Assembly: GCF_043290135.1 (NCBI RefSeq)
Contig: NC_134701.1
Location: 96,180,202-96,244,201, forward strand
Reading direction: 5' to 3'
DNA from: Rhipicephalus microplus
Taxonomy: Eukaryota; Arthropoda; Arachnida; Ixodida; Ixodidae
Length of the DNA stretch: 64,000 nucleotides
This document shows, piece after piece, positions 55,412 through 64,000 of the stretch. Made by a program: the position numbers and the translations under genes. The notes beneath the pieces are model-generated. The model was not told the DNA's origin. It worked only from the letters and a program-made list of their open reading frames with translations, and ran no database searches. Each line of letters starts with the position of its first letter. Position 1 is the stretch's first letter.

Positions 55412-56420
55412 TTACGGATGGTGAAGTCCTTTGGGGGATTCAGAGTTGCAAACGAACTCTATGCTGGACCACTCCACTCTGACGAGGAGCAACTGAAGAG
55501 AATCTATAAATGAAACGCATGCGCGTTCGAACAAGACTGTAAATTCCAAAGTGGGTTCGGGGAAAGCCTGTGCTCCCAGAGACGCGGTCGGCCAGAATGG
55601 AATGCGATGCACGAGTCTCCCTTTTTGCATGAGTTGGCACTATAGGCGAAGAGATCCTATGTGCAAGCAAAACGCCGACGCAAGGGTCGACCGACGCGAC
55701 CAGCGTCCATTGGCGCACCCTCAAGCGTCCCAAGGCACGGGGTACTTGAGACTTCTGGTTGAATTCACCGCTTTGCGCGTCGTGAAAAAAAGAACTACAC
55801 AAGTTGCACGAGTCTCCCATTTGGGTAGGCAGTCCACCGGGCCCACGACGCAGCAAAGAGACTTGGTCTTTCTGGTCTGACGTGACAGCGGCCCGCAACG
55901 AGCTAAAGTATGTTCCGAATGACCGAATAAAGTTCATCCATTCATCCAACTCCCGCTAAAGGGAACAATGTGTTGATACGAAGAAGCGGGTGCTAACGTT
56001 TACTCTTGCGGCGACGCTGGCACTAGCTCTCATCACGACGTTGCGTAGGAGAAAAATCTGGGGAGGCGCAAAGCAAGCAGAACGGTGCCAACTATGGGGC
56101 GCACCAGTGAACGCCGGTAATGTGAGTCGCGCTGATTGCGCCTCACGTCGAAGCTCGCGTTTCGCTAGCGTTGCATCGCTGTGCCCAGTGTGCCTACTCA
56201 TGCAAGAAGAGAGGCCCGTACATCGCTTTCCATTCTGATCCTGCCACGCGCTTCAGAGGGAGAGAATGTGTTTCATTGGTAGACTCCCTCCTGTTGCTAT
56301 GCGCCAGAGTGGAGTGCTCCAGCACAGAGCTCTTCGGCCACTCCAAATCTGCGAACCAATGACATCGTAAATGTTGCTCCACGGAATAGATACCGCAACG
56401 GAGCTGCTCCAGATCTTCCA
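55412..56420. repeat. two diverged copies of one repeat in inverted orientation
   Basis: The minus strand of 55412-55880 and the plus strand of 55990-56420 align by eye: CTCATGCAA(A/G)AAG, CATCGC(A/T)TTCCATTCTG, TGTTTCATT or CGTTTCATT, CAGAGTGGAGTG(G/C)TCCAGCA, CACTCCAAATCTG versus CAACTCTGAATCC. The space between has an AATAAAGTTCATCCATTCATCC-like LINE/SINE tail (AATAAA at 55925). Likely an inverted pair of transposons. Similar short frames in both are not genes. Confidence 0.6.
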
Positions 56421-57224
56421 ATACAACCTATAGAGAGCACTCTCAGGTTGCGAAGAACAGAATCCCACTGAAAGGAGAAGAAAAAATTGCTACCGGAAGT
56501 GCCCCGCATCAGCCAATACGTGACAACGAGAGGTAACACTGTGGTCGCTGCGCTAGTTGCAACCATCAACAAAAAAATGTTCAAGCTTTCCTAATGTAGA
56601 CCTTTACAGCTCATTTGGTTGGCGGCACTTTGAAGCGTCAATGGTGGTAGAAAAAGCACGTGAAAATGGAGTTGAAAATTAGACAGGTCCTGTCTTATAT
56701 TTTGATTTTTCAAGACTGATTAGTTTTGAACTTCATGCTCCCGTTGCTGCCATTTTTTCGGCATTATTTTTTCTATCCTACAAAGTACACCGCCCATCCG
56801 TAAAAATCAGCCAAGTTCACATCACATTATTCTTCACACACCTTTCTCCTTATGGCTCTCCTTGGTTTCGTTTTCGCCAACCGCTCACACCATGTCAGAC
56901 CGGTGGCGTATGGTGTCCGGCACGTCCATCTCCACCGAAGTCACTTATGTTATCGGTTGTCTTCGGGAACTCGGCCCATTTAGAAGCCTAAGCTGAATCT
57001 CATACACATGCGAATGATCAGCGTTGTCTGGTAATATGAAAAATGGCTTTATTGTCAGCCCGAGAATGAAATTCGAGTATAAATATTATTCGTCAAGGCA
57101 CCGATTTCGAGAGTAAGCGTTGGTAGACAGTGTAGAAACACTGTAAAACTTGGTTTTAAACCATAATAAATGTTCACATGTCAAAGAACACAAAAATGAA
57201 AATACTATTTTGCTTAAAATGCAG
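56421..57224. other. no recognisable gene
   Basis: AT-rich; no domain, SINE or inverted repeat recognised. Confidence 0.5.
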
Positions 57225-57380
57225 TTAGGGCCGATGAGAAGAAAAACCACGAAAGTATAACGTCACCGCAGGAAGCACAAGACCGTGTTCTTTGGCAGAG
57301 AATGGGAGATGCGTTTGTAATGCAGTTGGCGTGGTCAGGATTATAATGATGATGATGATGTTATGATGATGCTAATGATG
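57225..57380 (+). mobile_element. RTE LINE 3' end fragment with GAT tail
   Basis: CGATGAGAAGAAAAACCACG, GAAGCACAAGACCGTGTTCT and TGGGAGATGCGTTTGTAATG correspond to the RTE end at about 54620-54720, followed by a GATGATGATG tail. Strong 5' truncation is usual for LINEs. Confidence 0.75.
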
Positions 57381-58165
57381 ATATGTATTTTGAAACAATA
57401 AATTTGTGTCTTACTCTGCATGCCTTTTCGACGTTTCGCCAACTTCAGGCTCTTGCAGTGGCGTCTTCCAAGACCCAAAATAGAAAGCTAGCGTGGGCTC
57501 CGAAAAAGGTTTGCATAACCACCACAATGACAAAGATGCTCAGCTACCACAAAACTGAGTGGCCCACGCCCTGCATTCATATAATTTCCCCACGTGTGAT
57601 TTCATGTGCATTTAAGGTATTGCTAATTGTTGTGATAGCAACTTCAAAAATTGTGGACAGAATACACCACGTCGGCCAGATGCTTTCGGTAGGCCTGCAG
57701 TTTTGAGGATCAGCAGAGTTTGAAAATTTGTTCAAGCACGGGCTTCGTTGGGTCGTATGAGAGGAGCGCCACACGCGGCCAAATTAAAAATATGCGAGAC
57801 ACAGCCATACCGCATGGTCACCTGAGCTGCTTCTGCGTCATCTCGCTGGCGATGCGACAAGCCTCGTGATCCAAGGTAGGTTTCAAATTTGCTTCTTGGG
57901 TCCACGCCAGCGCAAGAGCCCATAAGTGGCTTGAGTTGTGCTCATGCGCCCTGGTGGCTTGCATATTTATTTGCTGCCCAAGCTCCTTGTGACCCCAGTT
58001 TTATACTGCCAACTCTGATTGATGCTCATCCAAACGAAAGAGCAACCTACTCTTGACATCTTCGCGACCTACAGGGCAACCTACCAAACACACAGTTTTG
58101 GGACCTACATTACTTGGCCCCAATTTAAAGCTCCATATTTGCCTGAACATTCTTATCTTTCTTAG
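57381..58165. other. no recognisable gene
   Basis: Frames of ~107 and ~63 codons without recognised domains. Confidence 0.45.
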
Positions 58166-58179
58166 CTGCAGGAAGTTGT

Positions 58180-58428
58180 TGGTGATGATGATGATATGTG
58201 GGGTTTAACGCTTCAAAACCACCATATGATTATGAGAGACGTCGTAGTGGAGGGCTTCGAAAATTTCAACCACCTGGGGTTCTTCAACGTGCACCCAAAT
58301 CTGAGCACACGGGCCTACAACATTTCCGCCTCCATCGAAAAAGCAGCCGCCGCAGCCGGAATTCGAACCCGCAACCTGCGGGTCAGCAGCTGAGTACCTT
58401 AGCCACTAGACTACCACGGCGGGGCCTG
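58180..58428 (-). mobile_element. tRNA-derived SINE, full length, 14-bp TSD
   Basis: Minus orientation with tail TGGTGATGATGATGATATGT, complete body, B box GGAATTCGAACCC and head CTACCACGGCGGGGC. CTGCAGGAAGTTGT (58166-58179) and CTGTAGGAAGTTGT (58429-58442) flank it. The tail is GATG rather than the usual TCAA repeat (inverse). Confidence 0.92.
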
Positions 58429-58599
58429 CTGTAGGAAGTTGTATTGCATGCTGGAAATGCAGTGCATATGGCGAAGTTGCAAATCTGAGCAATTGAAGAG
58501 CGAGGCCAATGCCGCCGATAAACGCTTTCCAGGACAATATATTAGCTACAAATGAGTGCTCACATCCTTCAACTTCCAAAGCAGGTTGTGCGTGATTTT

Positions 58600-58800
58600 T
58601 TTGCAGTGAAAGCTGTTATGAGATCAATACAATGGCCGAGTTTGGCACCGCCGCCACCACTAGTGTCGGTAACAACTATCACACGAAATAATAAAAAGTA
58701 AATGAATAAATATACTGAGGACTGAGTGTGGTTTAAAGCCGGGTCCTCTGCGTGGCAGCCCAGTATTCTATCATCGAGCTAGACTAGGGATTCAAACTCC
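58600..58800 (-). mobile_element. possible third tRNA-like SINE
   Basis: On the minus strand CTAGCTCGATGATAGAATAC and GCTGCCACGCAGAGGACCCG resemble a tRNA D arm and anticodon region; the B box (GGCTTTAAACC) is degraded. The remainder is AT-rich. Tentative. Confidence 0.4.
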
Positions 58801-59373
58801 AGTGCAAACTAACCCAATGCAGACTTCATGTCGGGTAAACAACAGTGTTAGCATGGGTAATAAAGTATACATAGAAGTAAAGGAACAACCAGATGTCTAA
58901 CAATATGAATTTTGTGACGAGTGAATTATTGAATGCTTCAACCTATTACAAAAACTTAAGGCATAATTATTCTTTGTCGTAAGTCACAGCTCCAACAAAG
59001 TGCACATAACACCTTAGAAGGGTATAGCGAGTACCACGCTTTTCCGAAGAATGACGAATGGCATAGTGCACGCTTCCCGACATCACAAAAATTCTGTTCG
59101 TTTATGGCGTAATGGGTAACAGCAAGCTTGCTTTCAGTAGTTGCCCCAGGAGTGTTTGAAAAAGGCTTCAAAAAGCCGCCCTTCAGGCAGCTTTCTGTGG
59201 TGCTCATTCGGCGCAGGACTAGCGATCTTATTTTTTTTAAAGCTTGAAGCGCAAAAAGGTAACAACGGCTAAAGTATCATCGAGGAAGTTGCTGATTAAG
59301 CGGTTAAATAAGTTGTCGCTGAACTAGCACAAGAATCAGTCCTGTAAGAAGGCCTCCTAACTAGTGCTAAGTG

Positions 59374-59461
59374 AAGCACCGGAATGGATCTGTTCAATGT
59401 GTGTCAAAGGTACGTCATATACTGCATTGTTCACACATTGAAAAGATTCATTCCGGTGCTT
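59374..59461. repeat. 30-bp hairpin, two mismatches, 28-nt loop
   Basis: Arms 59374-59403 (AAGCACCGGAATGGATCTGT...) and 59432-59461. Could be a small fold-back transposon; ends at a TTAATTAA-like site. No gene nearby. Confidence 0.8.
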
Positions 59462-59499
59462 AATTAAATCAACCCTACCTCAACGCATCTCAGACTTGC

Positions 59500-60450
59500 A
59501 GCTACACTCAACTCACCACCGCTAAAGACCTTCACCACTTCATCGGCATGAACTGTCGCCGACTATGTGGCTCCTCTTCACAATCCCTCGGCTTGCCCAC
59601 AAGAAAATCACCCAGCATTGTATACACTGCGAGTTTAGTATAACGTTTTGAAAAAAAATGCAGAGCTCCTTCATGCACCATTACGCTTCTCTCCCTCCTC
59701 GTGTTAAACACTTTACTGGTACTCTTCACGAATGCCTCTAGACTTGCCATCGGCGCCACCCTCATGCAACGTGTAGATAGCTCCTGCCAGCCCTGGGCAT
59801 TTTTTGCCAAGAAACACTCCGATGAGAAAACGACCCCTTGAGCGGTTACTCCTACCGACGAAACCACGACTCTCCACCACAACGAGCTCTTCAGCTTACT
59901 ACAAAGAAGTGCTGACGAGATACGAACTAGTTGACCGTTTTCGCCACGTCGTCGAAGCATGAAACCGCCGCATCTATACCGATCGCAAACCCCCAACGGG
60001 CCTGCGCATTCTTTTGACACTGCGACAAAATTCCACCGATTCAGTGAAACCAGCTATATTTTTTGTACAGTTTACCACCGACATCAAACACGTCAGCGGA
60101 ACAGGCGATGTGATAGCGGAAGCACTTAGCAAGCCCAATGTACCTGCAAAGGCACATAGGCACAATGCCTGCTGTTTCATCGCTGTGGGTTTTTCAGCCA
60201 GCTTCACAACTTTAGCCACTCCGGCATACACGATTTTACACGCATCGTGGCTTCTGCTGTGTTTGATAGTCCAAGCAGTAGGATTGCTGCAGCTGACGCG
60301 CTCCTGCATTCAACGCCAACAAGCTAAAATAACCAGCCACGCCACTTCACTACTCGGAGCATTCCCTCAGCGTTCTGGTCAATTCAAACAGAATCATATC
60401 CACATCATAGGACCGTTTCCCCCAGGTTCACCCTATAGGGAGCTTTCATA
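59500..60450 (+). pseudogene. gypsy RNase H to integrase remnant (other gypsy lineage)
   Basis: Plus-strand pieces: AKDLHHFIGMN (thumb), PWAFFAKKHSDEKTTP (RNase H), IYTDRKPPTG (TDH motif with His changed to Arg), SDSVKPAIFF-like block, QFTTDIKHVSGTGDVIAEAL then a frameshift-free run to SCIQRQQAKITSHATSLLGA and FKQNHIHIIGPFPPGSPYRE (start of the integrase core with HIDIVGP-like motif). Clearly a different gypsy group from those at 1-15 kb. Several stops; sequence ends where the THAP transposon begins. Confidence 0.75.
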
Positions 60451-60572
60451 AGCGGCGGTGGTGCCGTGCATTGTGTGTAGTCTGTCATTTTCAAGTCATA
60501 GCAGTGGAGCTGCCTACCCTCGAAGCGTACCCGACAGCTCTCGCTGCGAGCGGTGCTGGTAGTACTGGCGCG

Positions 60573-62190
60573 ATGGTACACTGTGTGGTTTCTGGCTGCA
60601 ACAGCTACACCCAAAGCAAGGTTAAGAATTCGTTGACCAAAAAGAATGACTGCTGCTTCTACAAAATACATTAAGTGCGCCTGAATGAGTGCGATAAGAC
60701 AAAAGAGCTGTCAGAGCGGCACCGGCGTGAATGGCTCACGCGCATACACAGTCGCGCTGCACAGGAAAACCCCGACAAGCACCACTTTCAGTCAGGTATG
60801 TAAACCATGCTTGGCTTTCGAAATTTTTCTTGGTGGTTTTGTTCAGCCTACGTGCCAGGCGACTTCGCGGGACCACTGAGCGTATAGCACGCCTGGTTTC
60901 CTTTTATTTACGCAGCATCCACCCTGTCACATGCGTTTGTTCTTTCAGGTCACCCATCCGAACGTTTTGACGACTGCAACCCTGTCTGGGCTCCATCACT
61001 GCACATGGGGTATGCACTTACCTCGCCGAGCGAGTCGCAGAACTGTCACCGGAAAGAGCGTTCACAACGCATGTTGACGTCTGCTGGTACGAAATCTCGC
61101 TAGTTTCTCACACTCGCTGTTGCCCACTTTGAAACCTGAGAAAAAAAAAACGATGTCACTTGATGCATTTAAAGGTGTAGGGAATGGATCTACTTATGAC
61201 AATAGGACGTCTGCTGCATCAGCTGACACAATCGAAAATCCCCAAGCAGCTCAACCGGCCATGGCACAAGCATGAAGCAATGTAATCTAGATGGTAAGTC
61301 TCTGTGAAGGGTTGCCTCCATGCAAACCACCACTACATTTGTGAGAATATCTTTGTTGCTTTAAATGGTGCTATGACACAAACAGCCCCTTTGAAGTGTT
61401 CGTGACCTAAAGCTAACAATAATTGTCTATTACTCTTCAGTTTACTGCTAGATTTCCTCTGTGTGCCACATAGTAAAGAAATGGAGCATAAGGTTGTGTT
61501 CCTCCAACAACAGCTGTCGAAGGCAACAACAGCAGCTTCTTCAGCAAGTCTCTGGGCAGACTGTCGGAGCAGCAACGACAAAAAATTTGCCTTTTATACA
61601 GGCCTGCCTTGATTTTTTACGTTATTGTCATTGTTTGACTTTGTGAAAATCATATTTCACACTCTACCAGGCATTCATTCACACAGTTTCAGCAAATGAT
61701 GCTTTTTCTGATGAGGATGAGGCTTGGGTGCTAGTACCAGAACCTGGCATACCGCTTTTCTGTGTCACTGTAAACTACTTCACGGGTTTGCAATAATTGG
61801 TTAGATTTTTTCAATTACAGAATTGGGCCATTTGCGAAACAACCCGACAAAGAGGAAATGATGGGAACCATGCACGTGGCCTTTGTCGAAAACTTCGGAA
61901 TGTAGGTCAGAGAGATTCTTGACTGCTTTAAGGCTTTCATTGATCGGCCAAGCTCATTACTTTCTCGGGCAGAAACATGGTCCCACTATAAACATAGAAA
62001 CACTGTGAACTTCTTGCTTGCAATATGCCCCCAAGGTTCTGTGAGTTTCATATCAAAGGCTTACGGTGGATGAACAAGTGACAAAGCCATCACTGAGCAG
62101 TGTGGCGTTCTAGATGGCCTCGAGTATGGTGATGTGGTGTTGGCCGACAAGGGCTTCTTGATTTATGAAAGTGTTCTGAAGATGGGCTGA
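60573..62190 (+). pseudogene. THAP-domain DDE transposase, with introns, truncated
   Basis: Exon 1 (ATG 60573) encodes a THAP zinc finger: MVHCVVSGCNSYTQ (C-x4-C), LSERHRREWLTRIH with the conserved Trp, ending DKHHFQSG; TAA at 60672 interrupts it and the third zinc Cys is not evident. Intron 60796-60948 (GTATGT...CTTTCAG) joins SG to GHPSERFDDCNPVWAPSL. A second likely intron is 61294-61440. FVFLQQQLSKATT-type coiled coil and FAFYTGLP (helix-turn-helix block) follow at 61.48-61.62 kb. DDE part: [28 protein letters not shown], then VLADKGFLI with the second Asp. The catalytic Glu region is absent; homology stops at 62187. It would cut and join transposon ends. Confidence 0.7.
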
Positions 62191-63333
62191 GTCACTTCTT
62201 GCAACTTCCACAAAACCATTGTTTACATTTCGGTGCTATTTTGAGTCCTACAGACTTAAAGTGGCACCACAACACAGGACAGCTAGGCCCTACACATGCA
62301 ATCATATCTCTCTCCTCGGGGCCCTTGCAAATACAGAACTCGCCCCTAGCAGTGGGAGTACTTGGGCTGTTGTCACTTTGTGCAATAGCAGAAGATGCTG
62401 GAACATTTACACCAGACATCAATGGTTCATTTCTTTTGCCTTTTTTGAACCAACATCCACTAGTTTGAGCAACAGAACTTTAGTAAAAAAAGCCTCTGCA
62501 AAGCGCAGATGTGAAGCGAGAAATTTTCTAGTGGCAACAACCCTTTCCACTCTCATGTCTTCGTTCCACACAACGAAATCGCAATATTCTCGCTGCCAAA
62601 TATACAACTGAGCCTGCGCTTAGGAGTAGTACTTGTGTGTTTTTCTAAGTTCCAAATCGCCATCCTTTCCAGAAACATAGCTGTTCCTCTAGTGTAGCAG
62701 ATCACTTAGCTTTCCATCTAGCATGCTCCACGGACACTTAACTACAACAAGCCCTTCATCACAGCAGGCACATTGTACGAAGAAGTCGGGTGTTGCACCT
62801 AGAAAGAAGTGCTGTTCCGACAACGAAAGACCAGCGTCTTTGAACGCCACATTTTTATGACATGCATTTGAGAGAAATTTGTATTTTTTCAAAGTTTTCA
62901 CTTCGTTTTCTTTGCCGTACCTCACTGGTGCAGTTTATAATTGGAATTCATGAGAGAAGCATATGCGTTTAATGAGGCTCAGTGCAGGAGTCTCCAGCTT
63001 CGTGTGGCACACATCATAGAACAGTAATGCCGTTATTTGACCAGCCCGGTACACGTACCACTGTGTGCACATGCTTTGCTTCTGTGTTCTAGATGCAATG
63101 CTGCAAATGGCTTGTGCAGTGATGCCCAGTGTGCTGTACACTTTGGCCCACTTTGCCACAAGGTCATCGAAACTTAAACGCAATGAACTTTTGTGAAAAA
63201 GATGACGCCTTTGCAGCTTCCCACCACTGGCACATAAAATTTGCTGTACATAGGGGATGTGCCCGCCCCTGCAGGTTGATGTCCAGATGCAGTGAGTACG
63301 CCTATAAACTGGTCCATTTCCTGCATCGTTGGG

Positions 63334-63391
63334 TTTTGATTTGTGGGGTTTAACGTCCCAAAACCACCCTATGATTATGAGAGACGCAGCC
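63334..63391 (-). mobile_element. 58-bp SINE 3'-end insertion with 15-bp TSD
   Basis: TTGTGGGGTTTAACGTCCCA to TTATGAGAGACGCAGCC is the end of the SINE body; TCCTGCATCGTTGGG flanks it at 63319-63333 and 63392-63406. It splits the linker of the YqaJ gene between the SWIM and nuclease parts. Confidence 0.85.
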
Positions 63392-63738
63392 TCCTGCATC
63401 GTTGGGACTGGCGCCGTTATTCGCAGACAAGGCTACCGTGCACAAGTTGCGCTTGTTGCAGTGTCGATGCGTCGCTTCTTCATTGCCGATGACGGCAAGT
63501 TCATTTCGGCCACAGGCTGCACGTCAAGTTTTCTGACGGCAGGAGGAAGCCAGCTGTTGGGGCCGTCTGTGCACGAGTGCTCTTCACGCGCTCGCACACC
63601 GTACTTCACGTAGAAGAGGAGCACTGCGATGTGTGAGCACGCCTCGCTGTTTCCGGCCATGCAAGTGCAATGGGCGGCTAGAATTTCTCTGTCAGCCTTT
63701 CCCAGAATCCATACTTCAACGGGAGGCTTGTTGAGAGC

Positions 63739-63814
63739 CTGAGAATGGGTCCCCCAATAAAACAATGGAGTATACAATTGTCTACCCGGCGCTGAAACGT
63801 CCTGACAAGCTTAC
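63739..63814 (-). other. 76-bp intron of the SWIM-YqaJ gene
   Basis: Minus-strand donor CACAG|GTAAGC and acceptor CATTCTCAG|GCTCTC; removal joins the two reading frames without a stop. Contains AATTGTATACTCC and a T-rich acceptor region. Confidence 0.7.
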
Positions 63815-64000
63815 CTGTGTCGTGACGGTCGCGCTCTCGGCAGCAACTTGTTTCACTCGTGGCTCGCGCACCCAGCCGCTTGTCACAAAGTTGTGGCCGT
63901 CCAGGGCCTTCCTCGCTTTTAGCTGCGGCTGCGTTACAAAACCCGTTCGCAACACTAGAGATTCGCGAATGTACGTGGCGTCGACGCACGGCCGCAAATT

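Larger units (their letters stand above)
62192..63997 (-). pseudogene. SWIM-YqaJ-PHD protein (transposon-associated nuclease), interrupted
   Basis: Minus strand. Exon 1 (to 63815) reads YIRESLVLRTGFVTQPQLKA, then SGWVREPRVKQVAAES. Intron 63739-63814 (GTAAGC...TTCTCAG) restores TTQ-ALNKPPVEVWIL. A SWIM finger follows: HCTCMAGNSEACSHIAVLLF (C-x-C-x8-C-x-H). The lambda-exonuclease-like YqaJ region spans WYVYRAGQITALLFYDVCHT, RYGKENEVKTLKKYKFLSNA, HFFLGATPDFFV (Asp kept) and LVVVKCPWS, where the usual E of E-x-K is V, so catalysis should be lost. A C-terminal PHD finger FCICKGPEERDMIACVGPSC to WFCGSCKK ends at TGA 62192-62194. Stops/frame changes near 63433, 62935, 62689 and 62419, and a SINE scrap, break it. 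Confidence 0.7.
60451..64000. mobile_element. two-gene DNA transposon (THAP-DDE transposase plus YqaJ nuclease), right end outside window
   Basis: A plus-strand THAP/HTH/DDE transposase gene and a minus-strand SWIM-YqaJ-PHD gene converge at about 62190. From memory, the eukaryotic ISL2EU/IS4EU superfamily encodes this pair, so I assign it there tentatively. The left end probably lies between 60440 and 60570, because gypsy sequence stops at about 60450; terminal inverted repeats could not be checked since the right end is not included. Both genes are interrupted. Confidence 0.6.

Noticed and set aside
62199..62611. Plus-strand frames after 62190 as the transposase C-terminus
   Set aside because: They are antisense to the PHD finger and lack the DDE Glu motif; the transposase homology stops at about 62187.

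Overview
The window is eukaryotic and almost certainly from a hard tick (Ixodidae, metastriate; Rhipicephalus is my best guess). The reasons are at least nine full or partial copies of a tRNA-derived SINE resembling the Ruka family known from Rhipicephalus, LINEs and Ty3/gypsy LTR elements of types I associate with tick genomes, long (TA)n and tetranucleotide arrays, AT-rich spacers and canonical GT-AG introns. No database search was possible, so family names are recognitions by eye.

Layout. 1-2.3 kb: minus-strand gypsy gag-protease remnant with an LTR end and a CAGG array. 2.5-4.9 kb: minus-strand LINE (RT to RNase H to 3' end) carrying two short insertions with target-site duplications and abutting a gypsy integrase scrap. 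5.2-5.9 kb: plus-strand LINE tail running into a large TCCA/TCCG array. 6.0-8.7 kb: an LTR and a minus-strand gypsy pol. 8.7-13.6 kb: the best preserved gypsy element, plus strand, gag through integrase, still broken by stops and frameshifts. 13.6-15.2 kb: LINE endonuclease piece, SINE and an LTR. 15.6-23.6 kb: spacer with a GIY-YIG (Penelope-like) remnant and a gag remnant. 23.6-25 kb: a minus-strand LINE. 25.5-26 kb: a palindromic cluster of Penelope-type terminal units with hammerhead-ribozyme-like cores. 29.1-29.6 kb: a SINE dimer. 32.6-34.6 and 36.2-39.3 kb: two collinear copies of a composite repeat with ~145-bp satellite monomers, separated by a LINE. 39.3-41.2 kb: another LINE. 42.7-48.35 kb: the only likely host gene, two exons around a 4.6-kb intron filled with repeats. 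49.2-49.9 kb: a MITE-like element. 51.3-57.4 kb: LINE remnants including an RTE-type copy. 59.5-60.45 kb: a gypsy RNase H/integrase scrap. 60.5-64 kb: a two-gene DNA transposon with a THAP-DDE transposase (+) and a convergent SWIM-YqaJ-PHD nuclease (-), both interrupted.

Nearly all recognisable protein sequence is transposon-derived and decayed: RT or nuclease catalytic residues are substituted in at least four copies, and frames are broken throughout. The elements are nested: SINEs lie in LINEs, in satellites and in the YqaJ gene, and LINEs lie in gypsy elements. The genes therefore do not form one pathway. The candidates for new biology are the two-exon hypothetical gene, the THAP/YqaJ transposon, the satellite-bearing composite repeat, and the hammerhead-like cores.
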